From assembly GCA_964584935.1 (NCBI GenBank), contig CAZPBN010000007.1, forward strand, positions 1 through 64,000: a stretch of DNA of 64,000 nucleotides, given 5' to 3'. The position numbers were made by a program, and so were the translations under genes. Source of the DNA: CAZPBN01 sp964584935 (GTDB lineage: Bacteria > Acidobacteriota > Aminicenantia > Aminicenantales > Aminicenantaceae). Within the stretch, counting starts at the first letter, position 1, and the number at the start of each line of letters is the position of its first letter. Under the pieces are notes generated by a model, which made no database searches, was not told where the DNA came from, and saw only the letters and a program-made list of their open reading frames with translations. This document shows, in pieces, positions 53,364-62,025 of this stretch.

Positions 53364-55280
53364 TTACTTTACAACATTGCGGATCATATCCAACTCAACT
53401 TCCATCTTTTCTATCATCTCTGGTCCGTGAAATCCCACATCCTTAAAATAAATTTTTCCATCCGGGCCAACAAAAAATTTTGTGGGAATGCCTTCTACCT
53501 TAAACGACGTCACAACCTTATCATTTTCATCAATCAATACAGGAAAATTATAATTGCTGTCATCCATAAATTTTCGAACCAATTTCATTCTTTCCTCACC
53601 TTTCGGTTTTTCCCAGCAGTTAATAGCTAAAACCATCACATCAGAATCATTTTTGTGCTTTTTCCAGAATTTCTGCAAATAAGGAAAAGAGGCTAAACAC
53701 GGCCTGCACCAGGTTGCCCAAAAATCTATAATAACGGTTTTTCCTCTCAGGGATTGAAGGGAGACATTTTTTCCATTTATATCCACAAGAGAAAAATCCG
53801 GCGCATTTTGAGCATCTCTAATAAAATTCTTGGCAATTTCTCTCTTTTTATTTTGAAATGCTTTATTTTTTGCTTGCGCAATCAATTCTTCCGCTTTTTC
53901 AGAGCTTCCTTTTTGCTTTTCATAAGCTGTGTGAAGAAGGTTTAAAATTTCACTAGTGGAATTGTTTTCTTCGACAGCTTTTCTCGCTACTGATATGGCT
54001 TTATCGAGCTTATCATTATCCAGCAGACACTGAACATAATGGCTGGTTATCTCAGGATTTTTTCCTCCGCTGTTTTCATAAGCTTTGCGAAATGAACTTT
54101 CCGCTTCATCCGTTTTTCCAAGTTTGTATTGTATAGAACCGGAAATATCCTGACCATTTCCAAGAGAATTCTTTTGATTCTCAAGCCACCTTTTCTCTGG
54201 CATGTACAATGGTTTATCCTTGATATCTTTTGCTTTAATCAATTCTAAGCTCTCAGCCGCAAATTTTTCTGCTTCCTTCAGCATGACACCTTCCTGAGAA
54301 AGACTCCAAGAAACTGCGTTTAACACATTTGGATCAGGCTGTTGGATGTTGTTCACAAATCCAACAGCTCTTTTGAATCTCTTTTCTTTGATTAATATTT
54401 TTACTAACCAACTGTTTATAAAATCAATGAAATTTTTATAATCTTTATCTTTGATCTCCTGATAGAATTTCAATGCTTTCTTTATTTTTTCATCCGGATC
54501 ACTCAATTGATCAATTTCTCTCCACTTTGCAGACAATATAATGGAATGATCAGGATCAAGATTGTTCATTTTTTCAATAATTTTTTTGGATTTATTTTCA
54601 TTTCCTACTCTCGAATAATAGGAATATGCGTTCTGAAGAAGTTCAGCCTCTTCAGGATATTTTCCTAGAAGAAATTCCACCTCTTCATCTATAGTCTTTA
54701 GTATTTGCTGATCCCCGCTGAATCTCCGTATTCGAAAATTCCAGCTTTCCGATATGGCTCTCCAGTTGCCCGCATGCAATTCCACTTCTTTTTTCAAATA
54801 ACCCAAAGCTTTCCCTGTGTCCTGTATTCTGTCCATATAAAATGAATTTGAATAAGTGTGAGAAAGGGCTGTGTATGCCCCTTTCACCGGATCTCCTTTT
54901 TCATTGTAAACAATAAAATCCCAGCATTTTCCATCATTGCTGTCGATATCCTCTCCTGATACAAATTGAAATAAGACACAACCCACATCAGAACCGTCAA
55001 CAATAATTTCCCCCTTCCATTTTTTTCCTTTTTTATTCATAGACACTTCGTACAAAACAACATCATCTGACTTTGAGACAGGATAAGATTGAGCATACAT
55101 GGTAACCGAATCAGCATTTAAAAGAGGCGAATCCTTTCCAGGCATAAAATCCACTTGAACTGATTCCCCTGATACCGGCTGATTGGGAGCGAACACAACC
55201 TGACTTTCCGAAGGAACTTTTCCGCAACCTGTGGAAATCACAATCAAAACTATGGCAAACATAACTTTTATATATTTCAT
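53364..55280 (-). CDS. TPR lipoprotein with C-terminal TlpA-like thioredoxin domain
   Basis: A 638-residue exported protein with a lipobox (ISTGC at residues 15-19), so the mature N-terminus is likely Cys19, lipid-anchored. Residues about 25-160 are beta-rich, and 165-480 contain TPR-like helical repeats. The C-terminal domain (about 490-638) is TlpA/AhpC-TSA-like, with WATWCRPCLASFPYLQKFWKK (WCRPC near 531) and IDENDKVVTSFKVEGIPTKFFVG, the cis-Pro loop. It probably reduces disulfides or heme-maturation partners in the periplasm. The gene stands alone, convergent to truA. Confidence 0.92.
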   Translation of the reverse strand: MKYIKVMFAIVLIVISTGCGKVPSESQVVFAPNQPVSGESVQVDFMPGKDSPLLNADSVTMYAQSYPVSKSDDVVLYEVSMNKKGKKWKGEIIVDGSDVGCVLFQFVSGEDIDSNDGKCWDFIVYNEKGDPVKGAYTALSHTYSNSFYMDRIQDTGKALGYLKKEVELHAGNWRAISESWNFRIRRFSGDQQILKTIDEEVEFLLGKYPEEAELLQNAYSYYSRVGNENKSKKIIEKMNNLDPDHSIILSAKWREIDQLSDPDEKIKKALKFYQEIKDKDYKNFIDFINSWLVKILIKEKRFKRAVGFVNNIQQPDPNVLNAVSWSLSQEGVMLKEAEKFAAESLELIKAKDIKDKPLYMPEKRWLENQKNSLGNGQDISGSIQYKLGKTDEAESSFRKAYENSGGKNPEITSHYVQCLLDNDKLDKAISVARKAVEENNSTSEILNLLHTAYEKQKGSSEKAEELIAQAKNKAFQNKKREIAKNFIRDAQNAPDFSLVDINGKNVSLQSLRGKTVIIDFWATWCRPCLASFPYLQKFWKKHKNDSDVMVLAINCWEKPKGEERMKLVRKFMDDSNYNFPVLIDENDKVVTSFKVEGIPTKFFVGPDGKIYFKDVGFHGPEMIEKMEVELDMIRNVVK

Positions 55281-55478
55281 CGGATTCTCCTTTTTACAAA
55301 GTCAGAAAAAAATACCTATCCAAAACAATTTCCCTTTGATGAAAAAATATCAAGCAAGACAAGTCAAAAAAATATAAAAGACTGCACCCATTAACCCTTA
55401 TAGCTCTCCCTCTTTTCAAACTTCTATAGATATTTCTAACTTATTCAAAATAATGGTCTTACTATAAATGCCTCTCTC

Positions 55479-57143
55479 TTATGATTTAGATGCCTTTTCA
55501 AGTCTTTTCATGACTGAGAAAATCAAACCAGCTGAAAGAAAACACATGACAATCAATAAAAGGAAAAACTGCCACAATTCCCATCTATCCCAGAAATAAC
55601 CGATAAAACCGGCGAGAGCATTTCCTATGGCTGTAGCTGCCAGCCATCCACCCTGCATAGTCCCTTTGTATTGAGGTGGAGATACTTTCGAAACAAAAGA
55701 TATCCCCATAGGCGAAAGACATAATTCAGCAATGGTCACAGAAAAATAGGTCGCAATGAGCCAATAAGGAGAAATGAGCACATCAGACACATTCCCTCCT
55801 AACGTTGCCGGAGAGGGAAGGTTTTTGGAAGCAAGCATCATTATAGCAAATGAAAGACCTGTGATGATCATTCCTATACCGATTTTTTTGGGAGTGCTGG
55901 GTTCTTTTCCTCTTTTCTGGAGGAAAGTGAAAAACCCAATAATAACAGGCGTTAAAAACACAATAAATATCGGATTGAAATGAGCAAAGAGTTGGGGAGT
56001 GATGGGCATTGTGTCATTATATCCGGTTACAACAACGTAAGTCAGCAATCCACCACCGACCAAAAGACCGAGCCCAATGAGCCTGGCGAGTTTTTTTGAC
56101 GCTTTTCGAATCAAAAGCGCCAATCCCGCTACAGCAGCAAGAAAGGGAAGAAATGATTTGAGATTAAAAAAAGTAAAGGTGACATCACTCACTTTACTAA
56201 CTGTATAATCCCTGGCAAAGATAGTGAGAGTGAAACCGTTCTGGTGAAAACTCATCCAGAAGAAAATAGCCACAAAAAATACAAAGAAAAGAGCAAACAG
56301 CCGGCCTCGTATCTGTTCCGGAGTCAATTTAATCATTTTGTCTTTATGTTCAATACTTTTTTCCTTCTGTTTTTCAGTCAAATCTGCATGCTTATAATAC
56401 TTTTTAAATAGAATAAAAACCAAAAAAGACAAAATAATACTTCCTGCTGTGATCGCAAATCCGGCATTATAAGACTTACTCAAGGTCTCAATATATGTTT
56501 TTGAAAATTCAGTCAGGTTTGTGAAACTGCTTCCTAATTGGGCTTTTGCCAAACTTAGCAATTCAGCCGTATCACTCAATGTTCCATCAAGAAATTGATG
56601 AGCCAGGGCAGGAATTCTTGCATTATAGGTTAAACCGGAACTTTTTAGGATTAGATTGCTGATTCCTGTTGCCGCATGGGGAGCAAAAAAAGCACCCACA
56701 TTAATCCCCATATAGAAAATATTGAATGCAAAATCACGTTTTTTCTCATACCTGGGATCGTCATATAGATTTCCTACCAACGCTTGCAAATTTCCTTTAA
56801 AAAACCCCGTTCCTATTGAGATGACAGCAAGGGAAATAAAAAGAATTCCCTTTCCTAATCCTGGCAAAGCCATCAAGCCATATCCAAGAAACATAACAAT
56901 TGTACCTAAGGTTACTGTTTTCCCATATCCAAGCCATCGGTCAGCAACCACTCCGCCTATCAAGGGAAAGAAATAAATTCCAAATAGAAAAGCTCCATAA
57001 ACTGCTCCAGCTTGAGTAGCTGTATATCCGAATTTTGCCTGAATATAAAGAATAAAGATAGCCAACATGGTATAGAAGCCAAATCGTTCTCCCATGTTGG
57101 TGAAAAAAGCAACAAACAAGCCTTTTGGATGTTCTTTGATCAT
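55479..57143 (-). CDS. POT/PTR2 family proton-coupled oligopeptide transporter
   Basis: A 554-residue MFS-type transporter with 14 predicted helices. Family marks are NMGERFGFYTMLAIFILYIQ near residues 16-36 (the ERFxxY motif; the leading Glu is replaced by Asn-Met-Gly spacing, still GERFGFY), FGIYFFPLIGGVVADRWLGYGKTV (about 50-73), GTGFFKGNLQALVGNLYDD, and the C-terminal CLSPMGISFVSKVSPPQYKGTMQG. It imports di- and tripeptides with protons. It is a single gene with its own promoter and a leader of about 95 bases. Confidence 0.95.
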   Translation of the reverse strand: MIKEHPKGLFVAFFTNMGERFGFYTMLAIFILYIQAKFGYTATQAGAVYGAFLFGIYFFPLIGGVVADRWLGYGKTVTLGTIVMFLGYGLMALPGLGKGILFISLAVISIGTGFFKGNLQALVGNLYDDPRYEKKRDFAFNIFYMGINVGAFFAPHAATGISNLILKSSGLTYNARIPALAHQFLDGTLSDTAELLSLAKAQLGSSFTNLTEFSKTYIETLSKSYNAGFAITAGSIILSFLVFILFKKYYKHADLTEKQKEKSIEHKDKMIKLTPEQIRGRLFALFFVFFVAIFFWMSFHQNGFTLTIFARDYTVSKVSDVTFTFFNLKSFLPFLAAVAGLALLIRKASKKLARLIGLGLLVGGGLLTYVVVTGYNDTMPITPQLFAHFNPIFIVFLTPVIIGFFTFLQKRGKEPSTPKKIGIGMIITGLSFAIMMLASKNLPSPATLGGNVSDVLISPYWLIATYFSVTIAELCLSPMGISFVSKVSPPQYKGTMQGGWLAATAIGNALAGFIGYFWDRWELWQFFLLLIVMCFLSAGLIFSVMKRLEKASKS

Positions 57144-57245
57144 ATGTCCTCCTTTGATTTTATAACATTCATGGGATCATCTTCCCCAGGAAAAGATCTT
57201 TTTTTCCAATTTTTTTAAACTCAATCATAATTGATACGAACAGTT

Positions 57246-57274
57246 TATATACCATACAGAAAAAATAAGGTCAA
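57246..57274 (-). promoter_or_regulatory. Sigma-70 promoter for the POT transporter gene
   Basis: Leftward TTGACC (57269-57274), a 17-base spacer and TATATA (57246-57251). It is the only gene-like signal in the 280-bp gap 57144-57423. Confidence 0.6.
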
Positions 57275-57423
57275 TTTAAAAAATAGCAAACTGTCATATT
57301 TAAATATTAAAAATAAAACAGGGGAAAGAAAACTCTTAACAAAAAACTTTCTTTCTTCTTTTTTAAAGCTAGTTTATTTTGATTTATCTTGTATAATCCC
57401 AGCCGCTCAAAAGCTTTCAATGA

Positions 57424-57870
57424 TTATCTTTTCTCCAATGATTTTTTCATAACAACGGCGTCTTCACAAGGATTATGATAATAATTCTCCTTGACTCCCA
57501 GCACCTTAAATCCCATTTTTTTATACAAAGAAAGGGCAGCCTGATTAGATGGCCTTACTTCAAGAACAAAATCCCTTGCGCCTTTCTCTTTGAACTTTTC
57601 AATCACAGAATGGAGCACCATCTCAGCTAAACCCCTTCTCCTGTAATTAGGATGGACGGCAATATTACTGATTTGAACTTCATCTTTTACATGCCAACAA
57701 ATGATATAACCCACTATTTTTTTATTTTTTCTGGAAACAACCACATAGGGAAATGATATGGAATCATTTTGAATTTCTCCCAAAAATGTAATGGGACTCC
57801 ACGGATTTTGAAAAGAATTGTTTTCTATTTCACAAACAGTGGAAAGATCCTTTTCCTCCATTCTTCTCAA
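57424..57870 (-). CDS. rimI: Ribosomal-protein-alanine N-acetyltransferase RimI
   Basis: A 148-residue GNAT enzyme that acetylates the N-terminal alanine of a ribosomal protein. The acetyl-CoA motif is VHPNYRRRGLAEMVLHSVIEKF (about 77-98) and the C-terminal EVRPSNQAALSLYKKMGFKVLG is typical. The TTG at 57870 is upstream of an ATG at 57861 with no clear ribosome site for either; the ATG form (145 residues) is equally likely. It follows tsaB by 28 bp, an arrangement common in bacteria, and ends the nine-gene operon. Confidence 0.92.
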   Translation of the reverse strand: MRRMEEKDLSTVCEIENNSFQNPWSPITFLGEIQNDSISFPYVVVSRKNKKIVGYIICWHVKDEVQISNIAVHPNYRRRGLAEMVLHSVIEKFKEKGARDFVLEVRPSNQAALSLYKKMGFKVLGVKENYYHNPCEDAVVMKKSLEKR

Positions 57871-57898
57871 ATAATATAAAAAGGAAAAAACTGAATCA

Positions 57899-58579
57899 TT
57901 AATTTTTTTCCTCCGCCTGGGACTTTCTAAAATACAAAGGCTTCACTTCATGGAATAGCACTCCTTTTTTTTTCTTTAAAATTTCATATCCAAGCTGACC
58001 CACTTCATTTGCTATAAAAACCGACCTCAAAGGAAACCGGGCTTTATCTTTAAAATATTTGATTGCTGTTTCTCTATAAGCTTCGATTCCATTCCCTATA
58101 AAAGAAATAATTCTCTTTGATGGAAGCAAAGAAAAAAAATAGTCAGGAGTAAAGGCTCCTTGTTTTACGATCTCTTTCAGTTTTCTTTCTCTCATTTCAA
58201 AAAGAGCCCCATAAATTTCTCCTTTTTTGGCATCCAATACAGGGCAGACAAGATGGCTGTGATAAAGTTTGAGTTTCAATGCCAACGCCTCTAAAGATGA
58301 CACACAAGCGACCTGTTTTCCTGATGCATACGAAAAAGATTTAATGGCGCTGATCCCTATCCTGATTCCTGTAAAGGAACCTGGACCGACAGCCAAGGCA
58401 TAACCGGATATGTTTTTTATATCAATATTATTGGAATCCAGAAGGAAGTTTACAGCAGGAAGGAGTCTTTCTGAATAAGTCAAGTCTGAATCAATGTTGA
58501 TTTCCCCTATAAGTCTTCTGTTATTGAGCAGTGCCACGGAACCGGCAAACGTTGTTGTATCCACTGCAAGGATGAGCAT
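57899..58579 (-). CDS. tsaB: tRNA threonylcarbamoyladenosine biosynthesis protein TsaB
   Basis: A 226-residue actin-fold protein, the inactive partner of TsaD in the t6A-37 tRNA modification complex. The N-terminal AVDTTTFAGSVALLNN (about 5-20) and GYALAVGPGSFTGIRIGISAIKSFSY (about 60-85) are characteristic, with the incomplete actin motif of TsaB. Its start is 1 bp after the small isomerase subunit gene, so it shares the metabolic operon's transcript. The tsaD and tsaE genes are not in the window. Confidence 0.95.
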   Translation of the reverse strand: MLILAVDTTTFAGSVALLNNRRLIGEINIDSDLTYSERLLPAVNFLLDSNNIDIKNISGYALAVGPGSFTGIRIGISAIKSFSYASGKQVACVSSLEALALKLKLYHSHLVCPVLDAKKGEIYGALFEMRERKLKEIVKQGAFTPDYFFSLLPSKRIISFIGNGIEAYRETAIKYFKDKARFPLRSVFIANEVGQLGYEILKKKKGVLFHEVKPLYFRKSQAEEKN

Positions 58580-58580
58580 C

Positions 58581-59132
58581 TTATGATTGATCCTCTTTTA
58601 TTTTTCTGCCGTAATTGAATAATCCTCCGGCTTGATAAATATCAAACTGCACTTGACTCATGGGTTCAACGACAAAATGAGAGTTGTTCGTTTCATTCCT
58701 CGCTTCACCTGTTCTAAAATTAACTTCAATCGAATTTCCCTGTCTGATATCATCTGATTCAATAAATTGTTCCATCAAAGGACACTTAAGAACCGGGAAT
58801 CCGGAATTGACTGCATTTCTAAAATAGATAGCACCAAAAGAGGGAGCCAGTATCATATTTATTTTAAGAGAAATAAAACAATCAACAGCCTGCTGTCTGG
58901 ACGAGCCAGCTCCAAAATTTCTTCCTGCCACAATGACATCTCCAGGATCGGCTTTTGCAGAGAAATCGTTCCATCCTTCCAGGTTTCCCAGCGCATACTG
59001 CCCCATTTGAGATAGTTCTGTGATATGAAGAAATTCATTGTGATATATTTGATCTGTATCGATATTTTCTATAAGTTTTCCCTTTTTATTAGTAAGAATC
59101 CATACTTTTCCTCTCCTCGATATTTCTTTCAT
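58581..59132 (-). CDS. IPMI-type aconitase small subunit (pair 1)
   Basis: A 183-residue LeuD-like subunit that forms the swivel part of a heteromeric isopropylmalate isomerase/homoaconitase/aconitase. The family's ENIDTDQI start and NFGAGSSRQQAVDCFISLKI (about 73-92) with FRNAVNSGFPVLKCP are intact. In IPMI and homoaconitase the substrate loop after NTD/ARY reads like YLxT; here it is IYHNEFLHI (about 27-35), so standard isopropylmalate specificity is not supported. It is 2 bp from its large subunit gene. tsaB follows at 1 bp. Confidence 0.93.
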   Translation of the reverse strand: MKEISRRGKVWILTNKKGKLIENIDTDQIYHNEFLHITELSQMGQYALGNLEGWNDFSAKADPGDVIVAGRNFGAGSSRQQAVDCFISLKINMILAPSFGAIYFRNAVNSGFPVLKCPLMEQFIESDDIRQGNSIEVNFRTGEARNETNNSHFVVEPMSQVQFDIYQAGGLFNYGRKIKEDQS

Positions 59133-59133
59133 T

Positions 59134-60384
59134 TTATAAATCCTCTGGGCTTGTAATCTGTCCTGTTATACAGGAAGCCGCAACAACAGCAGGGCTCGCC
59201 AAATAAGTCTTCCCTTTTCCCTGTTTCCCTTCAAAATTTCTGTTGCCTGTGCTGATCTGGATTTCATTCTTTCCTGTCAATCCTATATGGCCATTGGCAC
59301 ATCCACTACAGCCAGGATTTCGGATAATCGCTCCGGACTTAAAAAGGTCTTCAAGTATTCCATTCTCCAAAAGTTCCCTATAAACAGTTCTGGTCGCAGG
59401 AACGACTTTAAGCGTCACACCTTTCTTTATCCTGTTTCCTTTTAAAATATGAGCGGCACAGGCTATATCGTCGGTGCGCCCGTTAGTACAAGAACCAATA
59501 AATCCAGTGTGAATCTTTACATTCCTCAATTCGGAAATTTTCATAACATTATCCGGAGAAAAAGGAGCGGCAATTTGAGGTTCGATATCATTTATGTTTA
59601 TCTCAACCGTATCTGAATAAATGCAATCTTCATCCGAATTCAAAGGATTGTAGGAAACACCTGAAAACTTTTCCATTTCTTTACTAAAAGACCGGTCGCA
59701 TTCAGGAACAAATCCAATAATTCCTGCCATCTCAGTTACCATACTGCAAAGTGTTATTCTCTCTGATAGAGATAACTTTCTCACAGTATCTCCATAAAAT
59801 TCAATCGCTTTCAATGCGGCTTTTTTAGTGCCCAGGTTCTTCAAAATATAAAGTGTTAAATCTTTGGCACTAGCTGTTTTGGGCAGTTCACCTTTAATAA
59901 TGACTCTAAGAGTCTCTGGAATTTCAAACCAGGTTTTCCCGGTTCTGAAGGCAAAGGTTACATCCATATCTCCCATTCCCTGTCCAAAGCATCCAACTGC
60001 TCCCAAAATATTCATGTGACTATCGGTTCCCACCACCGTTGAACCGGCTTTGGCTAATCCTTTTTCCATTAATATATGAGAACCAATTCCCTGGTCAATA
60101 TCATAAATTTCAAATCCTTGACTTTGGGCATACTCGCGACATATTTGCTGATTATCCGCATACTTCAGAGAACAGGCAGGAACACACAAGTCAAAAGTAA
60201 AAAAAGTTTTTTTCGAATCGGCAACAGCCGCATCTCTGTATTCTCTCCGGTAATTTCTCACAACATTAGGACCTCCAAAATCTCTGGCAGAACGAATATC
60301 AATGTCCATCCACACCACTTTACCTGGTTTAACCTCCTCCTGGGTATGATTCTGAATTATTTGTTCAATTACTGTTTTTCCCAT
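59134..60384 (-). CDS. IPMI-type aconitase large subunit (pair 1)
   Basis: A 416-residue LeuC-like subunit with the three cysteines of the 4Fe-4S cluster: GSCTNGR (about 292-298) and NPGCSGCANGH (about 352-362). Other family segments are VVGTDSHMNILGAVGCFGQGMGDMDV (about 117-142) and RNFEGKQGKGKTYLASPAVVAAS at the end. It is clearly paralogous to the pair-2 large subunit (62022-63275) but differs throughout; the N-terminal region uses MDIDIRSARDFGGPNVV rather than the TPDYLLSHDNTA of pair 2. The reaction is presumably hydratase/isomerase on a tricarboxylic or alpha-hydroxy acid; the substrate cannot be fixed by sequence alone. Confidence 0.93.
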   Translation of the reverse strand: MGKTVIEQIIQNHTQEEVKPGKVVWMDIDIRSARDFGGPNVVRNYRREYRDAAVADSKKTFFTFDLCVPACSLKYADNQQICREYAQSQGFEIYDIDQGIGSHILMEKGLAKAGSTVVGTDSHMNILGAVGCFGQGMGDMDVTFAFRTGKTWFEIPETLRVIIKGELPKTASAKDLTLYILKNLGTKKAALKAIEFYGDTVRKLSLSERITLCSMVTEMAGIIGFVPECDRSFSKEMEKFSGVSYNPLNSDEDCIYSDTVEININDIEPQIAAPFSPDNVMKISELRNVKIHTGFIGSCTNGRTDDIACAAHILKGNRIKKGVTLKVVPATRTVYRELLENGILEDLFKSGAIIRNPGCSGCANGHIGLTGKNEIQISTGNRNFEGKQGKGKTYLASPAVVAASCITGQITSPEDL

Positions 60385-60395
60385 ATCTTTCTGAT

Positions 60396-61511
60396 TTATA
60401 GCTTCTTCACTACCTCATTCACAACATCCAAGGTCGAATCATCCCCACCCATATCATAAGTCCTGACTTTCCCTTCCTTAATAACCTGGGCAAGAGCTTG
60501 CTCGAGCTTTAAAGCTTTTTCGTTCTCACCAAGCCATTCAAGCATCATCTTTGTTGCCAGAAGCATTGCGTTGGGATTCACCTTATACATTCCATCATAT
60601 TTCGGAGCCGAACCATGAGTGGGCTCAAATACAGCGTAATGATCGCCAATATTTCCGCTACAGGCAAAACCCAGGCCTCCAATAAGCTGAGCCGAAAGGT
60701 CTGAAATAATATCTCCAAATAGGTTTTCCGCTACAAGAACTCCATAGTCCTGAGGATTTTTCACAAGCCACATTGCCATGGCATCAACATTGGTTTCCCA
60801 TAAACTGATTTCAGGATATTCCTTAGCGATATTCCTCGCAATATCCAGAATCAGCCCTCCTGTTTCTCTTAACACATTAGGTTTTTCTACAATGGTCACA
60901 CTGGGGCGTTTGTGTTCTTTGGCATACTCAAACGCACGCCTAACGATTCTTGCACAGGCTTTTTTGGTCATGATCCGGGTCGAAAGAGCCATTTCCTCAA
61001 CAGGAACATCTTCAAACTTTTTCATCTTAGGATGAATCAATAAAGCCTTCCTTACTTCTTCTGGTACAGGATGAAACTCGACTCCAGCATACATCCCTTC
61101 TGTGTTTTCTCGAAATATAACCAGGTCAATATCATCCCTGTAATTCAACGGATTCCCCGGATAAGCTTTGCAAGGCCTCATGTTTGTATAGAGGTCAAGC
61201 TCTTGGCGCAAACGAACAATTGGACTGAAATAGGAAAATCCTTTTCCCCTCAATTCAGGAGCCAGCTCTTTCAAGGCATCATCCTTTGGTTTTGAGGTAA
61301 TCGCTCCAAAAAGGCATGCATCCGTTTCTTTCAACAACTGTATAGTCCGTTCAGGCAAAGGATCTCCTTCTTTGCACCAATATTCCCAGCCTATGTCTCC
61401 ATAAAGATACTCAGCATTGAGCTCTATTTTTTCCAGTGCTATCATAGCGGCTTCTATAACATCTTTTCCAACTCCGTCTCCTGGAAGAACGGCGATTTTA
61501 TATTTTGGCAT
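60396..61511 (-). CDS. Isocitrate/isopropylmalate dehydrogenase family, ICDH-like
   Basis: A 371-residue beta-decarboxylating dehydrogenase. LPGDGVGKDVIEAAM at the start, VIFRENTEGMYAGVEFHPVPEEV (about 132-154), VEKPNVLRETGG near 211-222 and NLFGDIISDLSAQLIGGLGFACSGNIGDHYAVFEPTHGSAPKYDGM in the C-terminal half fit the family. The substrate-site segment SPIVRLRQELDLYTNMRPCK (about 94-113) and RENTEGMY are closer to isocitrate or homoisocitrate dehydrogenases than to isopropylmalate enzymes (which read RELTGG). The position between two aconitase-type pairs supports an isocitrate-like substrate. NAD or NADP use cannot be told. Confidence 0.93.
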   Translation of the reverse strand: MPKYKIAVLPGDGVGKDVIEAAMIALEKIELNAEYLYGDIGWEYWCKEGDPLPERTIQLLKETDACLFGAITSKPKDDALKELAPELRGKGFSYFSPIVRLRQELDLYTNMRPCKAYPGNPLNYRDDIDLVIFRENTEGMYAGVEFHPVPEEVRKALLIHPKMKKFEDVPVEEMALSTRIMTKKACARIVRRAFEYAKEHKRPSVTIVEKPNVLRETGGLILDIARNIAKEYPEISLWETNVDAMAMWLVKNPQDYGVLVAENLFGDIISDLSAQLIGGLGFACSGNIGDHYAVFEPTHGSAPKYDGMYKVNPNAMLLATKMMLEWLGENEKALKLEQALAQVIKEGKVRTYDMGGDDSTLDVVNEVVKKL

Positions 61512-61530
61512 TCCCTTCTCCTATAAATAT

Positions 61531-62025
61531 TTATTTTTTTTCTTTTATATTCTTTTTAGTATAAGGAATAAGCCCCCCAGCATTTAAAATACCCATCACT
61601 TTCTCTGGAAAAGGGGGGAAACAAAATTCTCCTTTATCAGAATTTATTTTTCCAGAGCTAAGGTCAATCTCAATTTCATCTCCTGTACAGATTCTTTCTG
61701 AAGCTTCTTCAGAGACAATAACAGGCAATCCTTGATTTATGGCATTCCTGAAAAAAATCCTGGCAAAAGACTTTGCCACCACCGCCTGAACACCGGCAAA
61801 TTTTAAGCAGGTCGCAGCCTGTTCTCTTGAACTTCCACAGCCAAAGTTTTTCCCAGCCACAACAACATCTCCAGATTTCACATCACCAGCAAAATTTGGG
61901 TCAAGATCTTCCATGGCATGGCGTGCCATTTCTTCAGGCTCAGAGATCGAATAGGTATATTTTCCGGGGAAAATAACATCCGTATTCACATTATCTCCAT
62001 ATTTCCAGACTTTTCCTTTCTTCAT
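61531..62025 (-). CDS. IPMI-type aconitase small subunit (pair 2)
   Basis: A 164-residue LeuD-like subunit. GDNVNTDVIFPGKYTYSISEPEEMARHAMEDLDPNF (about 10-45) and NFGCGSSREQAATCLKFAGVQAVVAKSFARIFFRNAINQGLP (about 60-101) are conserved. The substrate loop reads GKYTYSI where isopropylmalate isomerases have ARYLxT. It overlaps the large subunit gene by 4 bases. It and its partner form a complete heteromeric enzyme separate from pair 1. Confidence 0.93.
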   Translation of the reverse strand: MKKGKVWKYGDNVNTDVIFPGKYTYSISEPEEMARHAMEDLDPNFAGDVKSGDVVVAGKNFGCGSSREQAATCLKFAGVQAVVAKSFARIFFRNAINQGLPVIVSEEASERICTGDEIEIDLSSGKINSDKGEFCFPPFPEKVMGILNAGGLIPYTKKNIKEKK

